A stretch of DNA of 64,000 bases from Roseibium porphyridii (GTDB lineage Bacteria > Pseudomonadota > Alphaproteobacteria > Rhizobiales > Stappiaceae). The stretch covers positions 2,088,001-2,152,000 of the forward strand of contig NZ_CP120863.1 in assembly GCF_026191725.2 (NCBI RefSeq), given 5' to 3'. Shown here one piece after another: positions 1 through 8,093 of this stretch. A program made the position numbers and the translations under genes. How positions within the stretch are numbered: the stretch's first letter is position 1; every line of letters begins with the position of its first letter. A model generated the notes under the pieces. The model saw only the letters and a program-made list of their open reading frames with translations, had not been told where the DNA came from and did not search any database.

Positions 1-67
1 AAAGGTTCTCACGATTTGCATGAAGTGATATCTCGCCCCTTACGACTGGAGATAGAAAGAGATCTAA

Positions 68-802
68 ATGGCATTCGGTATCGGACGGGCAATAAAAAAG
101 AGATTCAAGGGGCAGGAGACACAGCCTTACGAATACGCCGCAGACAATTTTGCAGTTCGAAAGAAAAACCTGTCATTTATGGAAGATGACGCTTTTGCGT
201 TCGCTTGGGACAAGGCTGTCGAAGGTAATCAAGCAGCGTGGGATGGTCGCTACAAAGATGTTCGATGGAGAGCACACACTGCGGTTTGGGCAGCGAAACA
301 CGGGCTTACACTTGAGGGTGATTTTGTCGAATGCGGCGTTTTTCTGGGTTCTCTTTCTTTAACAATCTGCCATTTTCTAAAGTTTTATCAAATTCCTAGA
401 AACTTCTACCTCTTTGATACTTTCGAAGGGATCCCAGACGACGGGCAAGAGAAGACTAGGAAGCAGAACAAGCCCTATTTTGATTATTTTGATATCGCCA
501 AGAATAACTTCTCTCAGTTTCCCAATGCTAAGCTAGTAAAAGGGGTTTTGCCTGAAACACTGAGCCAAGCTCCAATAGAAAAGATCGCTTATCTATCTGT
601 TGACCTCAATCACGCTAAATATGAAAAAGAAGTCATGGCGGAGCTTTGGGATAGGATTGCTCGTTCTGCCATCGTTTTGATCGACGACTATGCTTTCAAG
701 AACCACGAAGAGCAGTACGAAATGTGGAATGAGTTTGCTGCATCAAAGGGATGTTCGATACTTACGATGCCAACTGGTTCTGGAGTTTTGATAAAGCCCT
801 AG
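68..802 (+). CDS. TylF/MycF-like SAM-dependent methyltransferase at prophage end
   Basis: A 244-residue protein of the class I methyltransferase type seen in the TylF/MycF/CmcI family, which methylates sugar hydroxyls in antibiotic and surface-glycan pathways. Visible marks are the SAM-binding segment around VECG (87-90), the family motif FDTFEGIP (116-123), a metal-site Asp in SVDLN (177-181) and the paired Asp of IDDY (205-208). The usual LYxST after the first metal Asp is replaced by NHAKYEKEV, so the substrate is likely different. Start ATG with a GAGA-rich site 6-10 bases before it. It is AT-richer than the chromosomal genes of the window and lies just before a phage lysis cassette, separated from it by a terminator, so I infer a cargo gene of the prophage. 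The substrate is unknown. Confidence 0.75.
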   Translation: MAFGIGRAIKKRFKGQETQPYEYAADNFAVRKKNLSFMEDDAFAFAWDKAVEGNQAAWDGRYKDVRWRAHTAVWAAKHGLTLEGDFVECGVFLGSLSLTICHFLKFYQIPRNFYLFDTFEGIPDDGQEKTRKQNKPYFDYFDIAKNNFSQFPNAKLVKGVLPETLSQAPIEKIAYLSVDLNHAKYEKEVMAELWDRIARSAIVLIDDYAFKNHEEQYEMWNEFAASKGCSILTMPTGSGVLIKP

Positions 803-841
803 GAGAACACGACTAATACTTAGTTTTTTTTTGAACAATAA

Positions 842-863
842 CCGCCTTTAGGGCGGTTTTTTT
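842..863 (+). terminator. Rho-independent terminator after the methyltransferase
   Basis: A short hairpin, CCGCC/GGCGG with a five-base loop, is followed directly by seven T residues (857-863). It lies 40 bases after the methyltransferase stop and 19 bases before the holin start, so it separates the two transcription units. Confidence 0.8.
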
Positions 864-881
864 GTGCCTAAAGGATTCCGT

Positions 882-1097
882 ATGAAATTGATAATCGGCT
901 GGCGCCGTGTCCTGGCAAGGGCATGGAGCGTTCGCCTGATGCTGCTTGCTGCGCTTTTGTCTGGTGCAGAGGTGGCGTTGCCCTTCCTGGGCGACATCAT
1001 CGAGCCGGGACGCCTGGCGCTTCTCTCAGCTCTTGCTACCGCCGGCGCATTCGTTGCCCGCATACTCGTTCAAAAGGACATGAAAGATGGGACGTAA
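882..1097 (+). CDS. Holin-like small phage membrane protein
   Basis: A 71-residue protein with an Arg-rich N terminus (WRRVLARAWSVR) and two hydrophobic segments at about 19-37 and 45-64. This resembles small membrane proteins found beside endolysins in alphaproteobacterial prophages, where they act as holins or are annotated as DUF proteins. I chose the ATG at 882 because AAAGGA lies 6 bases before it; an in-frame GTG at 864 has no such site and sits on the terminator T-run. The stop codon overlaps the endolysin start by 11 bases. Holin activity is inferred from position and topology, not shown. Confidence 0.65.
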   Translation: MKLIIGWRRVLARAWSVRLMLLAALLSGAEVALPFLGDIIEPGRLALLSALATAGAFVARILVQKDMKDGT

Positions 1098-1551
1098 ATC
1101 CCGCCTGGCTGGAACTGTCGGCGTGGCCGCAATTGCTCTTGTGGGTGCTTGGGAAGGCCTGCGCCTGGTTGCCTATAAGGATGTCGTTGGAGTGCCAACC
1201 GTCTGTTACGGCGAAACTTACGGCGTGAAGATGGGGGACAGGCACACAAAGGCCGAATGTGACGCAATGTTGCTGGCCTCGCTCAAGAAACACGAGCGCG
1301 GCATGCGCAAGTGTCTGAAAAACCCTGACGCCATTCCTCCCAAGTCCTATGTCACGTTCGTGAGCTTGACCTACAACATTGGGGTAGGGGCCTTTTGCAG
1401 GTCAACAGCGCGCAAGCGTCTGAACAGTGGCGATTACAAAGGCGCTTGCAATGCGGCCACCTGGTTCAACAAGGCAGGCGGCCGAACGATCAAGGGCCTG
1501 GTCAACCGCCGCACGGCAGAGCACAGGATGTGCCTGGAAGGCCTTAAATAA
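1087..1551 (+). CDS. Phage endolysin, GH24 lysozyme with N-terminal signal anchor
   Basis: A 154-residue muramidase that cleaves the MurNAc-GlcNAc bond of peptidoglycan at the end of the phage cycle. The GH24 catalytic triad is present: Glu23 in WEGLRL, Asp32 in YKD and Thr38 in VPTVCYG. A weakly hydrophobic Gly/Ala-rich stretch (7-22) immediately precedes the catalytic Glu, as in signal-anchor-release endolysins of phages P1 and 21, which are exported by Sec and freed when the membrane depolarises. Several cysteines (40, 58, 75 and others) could serve redox control. The stop overlaps the start of the Rz-like gene by one base. Confidence 0.88.
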   Translation: MGRKSRLAGTVGVAAIALVGAWEGLRLVAYKDVVGVPTVCYGETYGVKMGDRHTKAECDAMLLASLKKHERGMRKCLKNPDAIPPKSYVTFVSLTYNIGVGAFCRSTARKRLNSGDYKGACNAATWFNKAGGRTIKGLVNRRTAEHRMCLEGLK

Positions 1552-1904
1552 TGGGTCTGGCCACCTGGATCCTTCAGAGCCGCGCCGCTTGTTCAGCCCT
1601 TGCCATTGCCGCCGTTCTGGGCGGCATTTTCATTTGGCATCAGGTCGACAAGTCGAGCGCGGTTCGAAAGGCCATTGTTGAATACGTGGCAGAGGCGGAA
1701 TTGACCGCAGCACGTGTTCAGCTTGAAGAATTGAAACGCCGCAAGGTCGTTACCGATCGAGCCAATCGGCGCTTTCTCTCCCTAATTGAAAAGGCCAACG
1801 TGGAAGCGGAAGCCGCATCACAGGAGTTGGAGCATTATGTTTCGACTGTGGAGGACAGTTGCGTTGTGCAGCCTGATCTTATTGAGCGGTTGCGCAACCG
1901 TTGA
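1551..1904 (+). CDS. Rz-like inner-membrane spanin
   Basis: A 117-residue protein with one N-terminal membrane segment (about 13-31) followed by a charged, Ala/Glu/Arg-rich helical stretch (about 35-95) that looks like a coiled coil. This is the plan of the phage inner-membrane spanin, which pairs with an outer-membrane lipoprotein to fuse the two membranes in the last step of lysis. Its position right after the endolysin, and the lipoprotein gene nested in its 3' part in another frame, support the call. Sequence alone would not identify it, as spanins diverge quickly. Confidence 0.75.
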   Translation: MGLATWILQSRAACSALAIAAVLGGIFIWHQVDKSSAVRKAIVEYVAEAELTAARVQLEELKRRKVVTDRANRRFLSLIEKANVEAEAASQELEHYVSTVEDSCVVQPDLIERLRNR

Positions 1905-2142
1905 CGATCGATTGCGAGCGGCCGCAACGCAAACCGCAGAGACACAGGCAACCAGAGAGTTGCCCGACTATCCCGCAGACTGCCGGAAGAAAGAACGCTC
2001 TGGCGTTCGAGAAGGCGAGCCGCTGGACCTTGCCTTGCTCCGCACCGATCAGGCGCTAGAACGAGCAAATGCCCGCGTTCAGCGATGTCGTCAATGGTAC
2101 CAAACAGTTCAAATAGGATTTCGAGGAGAGGAAATTGACTGA
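1837..2142 (+). CDS. Rz1-like outer-membrane spanin lipoprotein, nested start
   Basis: The gene starts inside the Rz-like gene in another frame and extends 238 bases past its end. From ATG 1837 (AGGAG about 10 bases upstream) it encodes a short signal peptide MFRLWRTVALCSLILLSGC whose lipobox ends in Cys19, so the mature protein is a lipid-anchored periplasmic domain of about 83 residues. It contains a Pro and a Cys pair (YPADC, RCRQW) like many o-spanins. The overlap of lipoprotein and inner spanin genes is the typical spanin arrangement. The stop overlaps the next gene's start. Confidence 0.75.
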   Translation: MFRLWRTVALCSLILLSGCATVDDRLRAAATQTAETQATRELPDYPADCRKKERSGVREGEPLDLALLRTDQALERANARVQRCRQWYQTVQIGFRGEEID

Positions 2143-2368
2143 AGATCAGTTGCGAGAGGTTGCGCGTGAAAGTGGGGCTGAAGGGGCACGAGAAGTTTTA
2201 CGGACTCTAGGCGTGGACGTCGATCAACCGTTGGAAGCCCAGAAAGATATGCATTTTCTCCGCGATCTTCGGAAAGGAACGTCGAGCGTCAAAGGGAAAA
2301 TTATCAATACAGTTATTGGCGCTTTGGCCCTTGCGGGATTGTATAGAATCCTAACCGGGTTGAGATAG
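2135..2368 (+). CDS. Small phage membrane protein with C-terminal anchor
   Basis: A 77-residue protein starting at TTG, with a strong AGGAGAGG site just upstream. The N-terminal part is charged (EGAREVLRTLGVDVDQPLEAQKDMHFLRDLRK) and the C-terminal 20 residues form one membrane segment. Proteins with the pattern LGVD-x(2-4)-P-x-E-x-Q-x-D-M-x-x-LR and a terminal anchor are common beside tail and lysis genes of alphaproteobacterial prophages (DUF6127-like; the family name is from memory). It overlaps the Rz1-like stop by 8 bases and closes the cassette. Function unknown. Confidence 0.55.
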   Translation: MTEDQLREVARESGAEGAREVLRTLGVDVDQPLEAQKDMHFLRDLRKGTSSVKGKIINTVIGALALAGLYRILTGLR

Positions 2369-2736
2369 CGAACCCATTTCTGTTCAAAGTTCCAGCGCCA
2401 AACTCTTGGTGTTCTGCCGAGTTTAGGGGGCTATGCGTAGTGCGCAAGAATGCCACCAGATTACGGGAAATAGATTTTCTTAGAGGTAGGTGACAATTTT
2501 GAAGATACAAAAGTCCGTTGTTCGACCCACCAATTCACCTCGTTTCACCTCAGCGTCCAACGAACAGGGGTTGGTGCACATCAGAATTCTGATCTGATTT
2601 CAGGTTTACAAGAATTCGACATCAGTCGAGTCAACACACTGTTCAATAAAACAGACCTAGTTTTCAAAAAATACGGATATTATCTCAAATTTTGAAACGA
2701 CCCTTTCGATAACAGCGGTCGTAACTGGAGATTGAG
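2369..2736 (+). other. Intergenic region, probable prophage/chromosome boundary
   Basis: A stretch of 368 bases between the last phage gene and azoR with no convincing reading frame. The composition turns AT-rich from about 2580 and holds the azoR promoter region. Because phage genes end and single-copy chromosomal genes begin here, an attachment site is expected, but only one end of the prophage is in the window and no tRNA is visible, so the core sequence cannot be picked out. Confidence 0.5.
2660..2698 (+). promoter_or_regulatory. Inverted repeat before azoR, possible operator
   Basis: GTTTTCAAAA (2660-2669) is mirrored by TTTTGAAAC (2690-2698) across 20 bases, ending 38 bases before the azoR ATG. 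Azoreductase and other flavin reductase genes are often under HxlR or MarR repressors that bind such dyads. No regulator gene is adjacent, so this is a candidate only. Confidence 0.35.
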
Positions 2737-3336
2737 ATGCAAAACTTGGGAAAAACGATCCTTCATATCGATGCCTCAGCACGTGCCGAGGGCTCCGTGT
2801 CTCGGGAACTTACAGAGGCGCTGGTAAAGAGCATGCTCGAAAAGTTCAAAGACACCAAGATGTTGCGGCGAGATGTCTCGCAAGGCCTGCCGTTTTTGGA
2901 CGAAGCGTGGGTGGAAGCTAACTTCACAGATACAGCATCGCGCACTTCGGACCAGCGTATGAAGTTGGCACTGTCAGATACGCTTGTGAATGAGCTAAAG
3001 TCAGCTGACACGATCGTAATAGGCACTCCGATTTACAATTTTTCCATACCAGCGGCCTTGAAGGCCTGGATCGATCTTGTCGCGCGTGCTCGAGAGACCT
3101 TTAAATACACCGACAATGGTCCCATTGGCCTGTTGGAGGGTAAGAAAGCAATCGTTGTTGTGGCGTCGGGTGGTACAAAGGTTGGATCTGAAATTGATTT
3201 TGCCTCTAACTATTTGAAACATGTTCTGGGATTTCTCGGTATCACCGATGTTGAAGTAATCGCAGCCGACCAGCTTATGATCGATCCAACACGACGTCAG
3301 GCTGCTTTGACCGCATCGTTGCAGTCGGCTGCGTAA
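2737..3336 (+). CDS. azoR: FMN-dependent NADH-azoreductase
   Basis: A 199-residue flavodoxin-fold enzyme that reduces azo dyes and quinones with NADH, usually as a cytoplasmic homodimer. The N-terminal phosphate loop LHIDASARAEGSVSREL (9-25) and the FMN-site motif TPIYNFSIPAALKAWID (97-113) match AzoR closely, and SGG (144-146) gives the third FMN loop. Length agrees with the family (about 200). Start ATG has a GGAGA site 7 bases upstream. It stands alone, with an AT-rich promoter region carrying an inverted repeat, so it is probably induced separately by electrophiles or quinones. Confidence 0.92.
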   Translation: MQNLGKTILHIDASARAEGSVSRELTEALVKSMLEKFKDTKMLRRDVSQGLPFLDEAWVEANFTDTASRTSDQRMKLALSDTLVNELKSADTIVIGTPIYNFSIPAALKAWIDLVARARETFKYTDNGPIGLLEGKKAIVVVASGGTKVGSEIDFASNYLKHVLGFLGITDVEVIAADQLMIDPTRRQAALTASLQSAA

Positions 3337-4044
3337 CGGTGGACTGTTCGCCACGAGTGCTTCTGCTGAATTTCAGGGAATGCAACCTATAAGAGTGCGC
3401 AATGTGCTTTTGGAATTTAGGCAAAGTGATCAGCTTAACCTGTTCAAGGCTCGTTACCGCTTGCCGATGCAGTTGAAAGATAATTTAACCAATTCGCACA
3501 ACTGACCGGCCGACACCTTCTGGTGCGGCTGGCAGCTAAGTCGCGATTAACACGTTGGATTGGCTCTTGTTCAGGTCGTCAATGATATAACGGCCTATGT
3601 TCTCTCTCTTTTTTGGTTGAAGCTAAATTAGCCCAACCACGATTGCAGCCAAAAAGGCGAAAGCTGCAAGGAAGGCAATCACATTCAGGTTTCGTACTAG
3701 GGTCATCTGCCCGCTCCCGATTACCTCTGTCTGACTTATCAATATTAAGTCAGCGATTTGTGGAAGCGAAGCAAAAAAGATGCTGCAATGCAATGAAGTA
3801 ATGCTCGTACGGGTTGTTTCGGATGTCGAAAAAATAAGTAACTTATTGAAAGAAAAAGATACATTGCGTGAATGCAAAGATGCTCGCTTTTTCTGACTAT
3901 TGACGTTGATAATTTACGCTCTCGCTTGAATTTCGCCACACTTCGAGACTGCTTCGACACCCCGCATTCCATTCGACATCGGTAGCGGAGTGTTAACGAG
4001 AGATTGGTAATCTGCTCTTACGCGAGATGCGCGTTGGAGCTTTG
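3337..4044 (+). other. Long intergenic region with one possible micro-gene
   Basis: A stretch of 708 bases between azoR and the DUF2336 gene. The only supported coding candidate is the 27-codon membrane peptide on the minus strand (3623-3706). The 3750-4000 part is AT-rich and has no long frame; it could hold the DUF2336 promoter or a small RNA, but I see no terminator hairpin that would mark one. Confidence 0.5.
3623..3706 (-). CDS. Possible 27-residue single-span membrane peptide
   Basis: The minus strand encodes MTLVRNLNVIAFLAAFAFLA followed by AIVVGLI and a stop. It has a short positively charged N terminus, then one hydrophobic helix to the end. GGGAG lies 8 bases before the ATG. A longer in-frame extension upstream (to 3877) has no hydrophobic or recognisable character and I take it as non-coding. 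Bacteria make many such micro-proteins that tune larger membrane complexes, but no partner is suggested by the neighbours. Conservation in related genomes is needed to accept it. Confidence 0.45.
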   Translation of the reverse strand: MTLVRNLNVIAFLAAFAFLAAIVVGLI

Positions 4045-5127
4045 ATGTTCAGTCTTACAAAATTATCAGAACTGGCTAGAGACCCCAGTGCGTCAGGGCG
4101 CAAGAGCTTGATAACGACGTTGACCGATTTGTTCGTCAGCAGCCGTGATGATCGCGACGAACAGATCAGCCTGCTCTTTGGTGACATCGTTCTGAAAGTC
4201 CTCGGCCAACTTGAAGAAGAAACGCGGATTATATTGGCAAAGCGTGTCTGTCGTGAAAAAGATGCACCAAATGAGCTGATGGTCAAACTGGCAAGCGACA
4301 AAATCGACGTCGCCGAGCCGGTTCTGGAACACTCACCCGTTCTGACGTCTGAGGACCTTGTTACGATAGCGTCTTCTGCTTCTATGGATCATCTTGGAGC
4401 GATCGCCGGACGAAAATCTGTCGACAAGTCGGTCACGGAGGTTTTGGTTGATCGAGGGGACTCCAAGGTTCTCAGCAAAGTTGCCAACAACCAGGGTGCC
4501 GAGTTTGCAGATGCTTCATTTTTAAAGCTGGTCGAGAAAGCTCGGTCTGATGAGGCCATCCAAGCAGCGCTCATAGATCGGAGTGACCTTCCAGACGAGG
4601 CCGGACGCGCGCTGTTACCGTTTTTGACTTCAGAACTGAAGAACCGTGTCAGTGCGCTTGGCGCTGACAGCACACTTGTTCAGCTTATGGCGGAGAGGGC
4701 AGCGACTGAAGTTGCTGCACGCACTCAAAAGTTGGACGAAGCACGTGAGCAATCAAACGCGATGATAAAAGACGTCATCGCAAAAAAAACAAAGGTGGAT
4801 GACGCTGTTACTGCCTTCGCTCGCGCGGATAGAACGGCTGAGCTTGGGATGTTGCTTGCAAAGTTGAGTGGTCTCCCATCCGCAGCGGTCTCGCAGCTTC
4901 TCTTCAGTACAAGCGATAAGCCGCTCATCATTGTCTGCAAAGCCAATGGCGTGACCACCGAAGCCTTCAAAGATATTCTCACGATGCGTGCGCGGCGTTT
5001 GCGACTGGGGGGATCCGAACTCAATTCGGCAATCCAAAGATACGCGGCTCTGAGCGAAGCTGGTGCGATGAGGTCCTTGCAGGCGATCAAGCAGGGTGGG
5101 TCATCATTCGGTCTGACGAGTTCCTAA
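4045..5127 (+). CDS. DUF2336 domain protein
   Basis: A 360-residue, mostly alpha-helical cytoplasmic protein. The N-terminal region has the DUF2336 signature: LARDPS, then TDLFVSSRDDRDEQ, EPVLEHSPVLTSEDLVTIA, HLGAIAGRKSV and EVLVDRGDSKVLSKVANNQGAEF, which look like HEAT-type helical repeats. Such proteins are almost confined to Alphaproteobacteria and often have several paralogues per genome; their role is not established. I chose ATG 4045 over ATG 4027 because TTGGAG lies 7 bases before it. Transcribed alone, convergent with the LysE-type gene. Confidence 0.85.
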   Translation: MFSLTKLSELARDPSASGRKSLITTLTDLFVSSRDDRDEQISLLFGDIVLKVLGQLEEETRIILAKRVCREKDAPNELMVKLASDKIDVAEPVLEHSPVLTSEDLVTIASSASMDHLGAIAGRKSVDKSVTEVLVDRGDSKVLSKVANNQGAEFADASFLKLVEKARSDEAIQAALIDRSDLPDEAGRALLPFLTSELKNRVSALGADSTLVQLMAERAATEVAARTQKLDEAREQSNAMIKDVIAKKTKVDDAVTAFARADRTAELGMLLAKLSGLPSAAVSQLLFSTSDKPLIIVCKANGVTTEAFKDILTMRARRLRLGGSELNSAIQRYAALSEAGAMRSLQAIKQGGSSFGLTSS

Positions 5128-5201
5128 AGCGGAACACTTACAATTCACTGACATGTCCGACCACACATACGATTGTGCCCGGAGGATTTCTCAGTAAGAG
5201 G

Positions 5202-5828
5202 TCAACCGGAAGATCTTTGAATTGTCGCAGTCATTGCAGCTGCGGATATCAGGAAACCACCACCTATACGGTTGACCAGACGCATGAGTGTAGGGCTTCG
5301 AAGCTTGGTGCCAATTGCAGCTGCTGCCAATGCATAGATTGCGGCATTGAGAATACCAAGAATAACAAAAGTGGATCCCAATAGGATCAATTGAGGTGTT
5401 ACAGCCGCTTGCGGAGCGATAAAGTGCGGCAGGAACGCCATAAAGAATACGATCCCCTTTGGATTCAATGCGGTTACGACATACGCGTGCCAAAAAATCT
5501 TCTTGGCTGGAACGTCTTCGACCTCGTGGGGGCCCAATGCCGCTGGCCGGCTGCGCCACATCTTGATGCCCAACCAAACGAGATATGCAGCGCCGATCCA
5601 CTTGAGAATCGCAAAGGCAGTCGCGGAGGTGGCCAGAATAGCTCCTAGTCCCATCAACGAGACTATTGCAGCAGTTGCATCACCCAATCCGACGCCCATC
5701 ACACTGGCCGCAGCTGACTTACGTCCTTGCGAGAGCGCGTAGCTTACCACAAGCATGATTGTTGGTCCGGGGACGGCAAGTACAATTAGCGTGGCGGCCA
5801 CATAAGCTACATAAAGTTCCAGTGTCAT
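5202..5828 (-). CDS. LysE/RhtB family amino-acid exporter
   Basis: A 208-residue inner-membrane protein with about six hydrophobic segments. The N terminus has the LysE/RhtB hallmark PGP (20-22) after the first helix, then GRKSAAASVMGVGLGD, the loop KWIGAAYLVWLGIKMWRS, and TALNPKGIVFFMAFLPHFI in the middle. The family exports amino acids or homoserine-type compounds using the proton gradient. Which substrate cannot be told from sequence. It is divergent from the extensin-like gene, with 92 bases between the starts chosen. Confidence 0.9.
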   Translation of the reverse strand: MTLELYVAYVAATLIVLAVPGPTIMLVVSYALSQGRKSAAASVMGVGLGDATAAIVSLMGLGAILATSATAFAILKWIGAAYLVWLGIKMWRSRPAALGPHEVEDVPAKKIFWHAYVVTALNPKGIVFFMAFLPHFIAPQAAVTPQLILLGSTFVILGILNAAIYALAAAAIGTKLRSPTLMRLVNRIGGGFLISAAAMTATIQRSSG

Positions 5829-5920
5829 AGGATCTGCCTTGTTGAATGGATACCGAGTCTATGCTCGGGGCAAGGCGAATGCAATTGGTGGCGCTTGCCG
5901 GACAGGGATTGAGGATAGAC

Positions 5921-6703
5921 GTGAATCACAAAGTTTCGGTTCTGGTTATTTGGACTTTACTGGGTCACTTCTCTGCTGCTGTCTTGCCAGGTCAGGCAAC
6001 GCCTGTTCCTGAAACAAAACCACTTTTCGACCTCAACAGTATTGGGTTTATTGAGGGAGTTGACGTTCCATCCGCGAAACCGAAACTGGAAGAGATAGTG
6101 CCAACACCAGAACCACAACAGACCACTCCGGAAAGAGTTCCGTGTATCATCCCCAATGTCACATTTATGGAATTGAAACCGATTTCTGGCGCAATGCGTG
6201 AAGGCCAACTGGACGACTTGGCGTGCGGAATATCGGACCCCGTCAGGATTGAGAGTGTTTCGACAATCAAGCATAAGGTTGAGTTTTCTGTTCCTGTTAC
6301 GATTTCTTGTGAGTTCGCGAAGGTTGTTGCCGTGTGGTTACAGGAAGACGTTGTCCCTATGGCCGTGGACAGCCTGGGCACTTCTGTTTCGGTCTTACAA
6401 AGTGGACCAGGATACCAGTGTCGCCGGCGCAACAACCTGCCGGATGGAAAGTTGTCCGAACACGCTCTTGGGAATGCGCTCGACATTTCTCATTTCAAAT
6501 TCGGTAACGGAACGATCATCTCGGTTGAAGACGACTGGGGAAAACGCACAAAGGAAAGCAATTTCCTAGACCGCATTCATGCTTCAGCCTGCAAGAGATT
6601 TACAACAGTTCTTGGACCTGAAGCAGATCCAAACCACAAGTCCCATATTCACCTTGACGCCGGCTGTCACGGTCAGGACTGCACCTATATTATTTGTCAG
6701 TAG
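5921..6703 (+). CDS. Extensin-like C-terminal domain protein, exported
   Basis: About 260 residues from GTG 5921. The N terminus is a signal peptide (KVSVLVIWTLLGHFSAAVLPGQA), followed by a Pro/Glu-rich linker and the extensin-like domain (PF06904). Key motifs are CRRRNN (167-172), LSEHALGNALDI (178-189), DDW, HASACKRF, and HKSHIHLD (239-246). The His/Asp pattern is that of D,D-peptidase-like zinc folds, and a periplasmic wall role is likely though unproven. I prefer GTG 5921 because GAGGA lies 5 bases upstream; an in-frame ATG at 5846 has no ribosome site and would bury the signal peptide. Confidence 0.82.
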   Translation: MNHKVSVLVIWTLLGHFSAAVLPGQATPVPETKPLFDLNSIGFIEGVDVPSAKPKLEEIVPTPEPQQTTPERVPCIIPNVTFMELKPISGAMREGQLDDLACGISDPVRIESVSTIKHKVEFSVPVTISCEFAKVVAVWLQEDVVPMAVDSLGTSVSVLQSGPGYQCRRRNNLPDGKLSEHALGNALDISHFKFGNGTIISVEDDWGKRTKESNFLDRIHASACKRFTTVLGPEADPNHKSHIHLDAGCHGQDCTYIICQ

Positions 6704-6775
6704 TATCGCGATGCCTTGCAAATCCGGCTCAAGCTTGTTCCCTTTGGCAACTGTTACCGTGTTTTGGGGACGTTT

Positions 6776-7996
6776 ATGGACCGATATTCAACCGCAGTCG
6801 ATGCCGCGCTCGATCTTCGCCCAGATCAGCCGATTTATTGTTTCCGGCCCAGTGTTTTGCGCCAAGACGCTCAAAATTTTCAGTCATTGTTTCCGGGAAA
6901 AACCGCTTATGCGGTCAAAACCAACGGTGAACCGTTTGTTCTAAATGCACTTTCAGATGCTGGCATAGACTGTTTTGACGTGGCATCTCCTGCAGAGTTC
7001 GCGGCGGTTCGGGCTGCAGCACCGGAGGCCGAGTTGCTCTACATGCATCCGATCAAAGCTCAATCGGATATTCGGCTAGCGCTCGAAGGCTATTGTATTC
7101 GTACGCTTTCTCTGGATCACGAAGATGAAGTTGCCAAAATACTTCGTATTGTCCGGGGATTGGACATCGATCCTCAGAAGATAACCCTGTATGTGCGTAT
7201 CGCCACAAAGGGGCATGCAGCATACGAATTGTCGAAGAAATTTGGAGCCGCTCCCGGGCACGCTGTTGAGCTTTTGAAGCGGATTGATCGGATCGGCTTC
7301 AAATGCGGGTTGTGCTTTCACGTCGGTAGCCAAATTGAGGAACCGGAGACATACGAACGCGCATTGGCTTCTGCGGATTGGATCAGATCGAGAGCCAACG
7401 TGCCAAACGTTGGATTGGACATAGGTGGTGGGTTTCCGGCCGTTTATGGAAATGACCCGCGCAAAAAAGCACGAGAGATGCCTTCTTTGGAGGAGCTCAT
7501 GGGTCAGCTCAACAATGACATTGTTGAATGGCAGTTTGGAGGAGTTCCGCTTGTGGCAGAGCCTGGTAGAGTGATTGTCGCCAGATCGATTTCACTCATC
7601 GTTCGTGTTTTGCTGAGAAAGGGACGACGTCTTTATATAAATGACGGAATTTGGGCTTCTCTTTCAGATAGCTGGACTGGAAAGATTACCTTGCCGGCAC
7701 GTTTCATCCCGGATCCCGCACGGCGCACAAGGTCAGGGCGTGCGGATAAAATCGTACCCTACAAGGTTTGCGGTGCGACCTGTGACAGTGTCGACATCCT
7801 TTCCAGACCCTTTTGGCTCCCTGAGACCGTTGACACAGGTGACTGGATCGAAATCGGGCACATTGGTGCTTACAGCCTGTCGCTTCGTACGAAATTCAAC
7901 GGTTTTTATCCTGACAAGGTCATAGAGGTTTCAGAACCTTTCGACGCCGGTGAAGCTCCAGAGGGTTTTGCGTCCATCGAAACCATGGCTGACTGA
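6776..7996 (+). CDS. PLP-dependent ornithine/lysine/diaminopimelate decarboxylase family enzyme
   Basis: A 406-residue fold-type III (alanine-racemase-like) decarboxylase. Lys48 in AVKTN binds PLP, FHVGSQ (181-186) stacks on the ring, GGGFP (217-221) and EPGR (262-265) hold the phosphate, and CGATCDSVD (332-340) carries the catalytic Cys336 and substrate Asp; GAY (364-366) is the C-terminal tyrosine motif. This pattern fits ornithine decarboxylase and related enzymes that make putrescine or cadaverine. Substrate choice between ornithine and lysine is not decided. ATG 6776 follows GGGGA by 5 bases; a start at 6716 would add 20 residues with no ribosome site. It is 72 bases from the extensin-like gene and may be monocistronic. 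Confidence 0.85.
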   Translation: MDRYSTAVDAALDLRPDQPIYCFRPSVLRQDAQNFQSLFPGKTAYAVKTNGEPFVLNALSDAGIDCFDVASPAEFAAVRAAAPEAELLYMHPIKAQSDIRLALEGYCIRTLSLDHEDEVAKILRIVRGLDIDPQKITLYVRIATKGHAAYELSKKFGAAPGHAVELLKRIDRIGFKCGLCFHVGSQIEEPETYERALASADWIRSRANVPNVGLDIGGGFPAVYGNDPRKKAREMPSLEELMGQLNNDIVEWQFGGVPLVAEPGRVIVARSISLIVRVLLRKGRRLYINDGIWASLSDSWTGKITLPARFIPDPARRTRSGRADKIVPYKVCGATCDSVDILSRPFWLPETVDTGDWIEIGHIGAYSLSLRTKFNGFYPDKVIEVSEPFDAGEAPEGFASIETMAD

Positions 7997-8093
7997 TCAG
8001 TGCAAAAAAGGAAGCAACGAGCAGTGGTCAGTTCGGCTGACCGGTAACCCGTTGCCCTGAGTTGACGGGGCTTCATTCTTCAAAGTCTGACTG

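Noticed and set aside
2515..2536. A T-arm-like sequence (TTGTTCGACCCACCA) near the prophage end, possible tRNA 3' end used as attachment site
   Set aside because: No acceptor, D or anticodon arms can be drawn around it, and only one prophage end is in the window.
3745..3972. Minus-strand 75-codon frame in the azoR-DUF2336 gap
   Set aside because: Composition and residues look random, with no ribosome site or domain.
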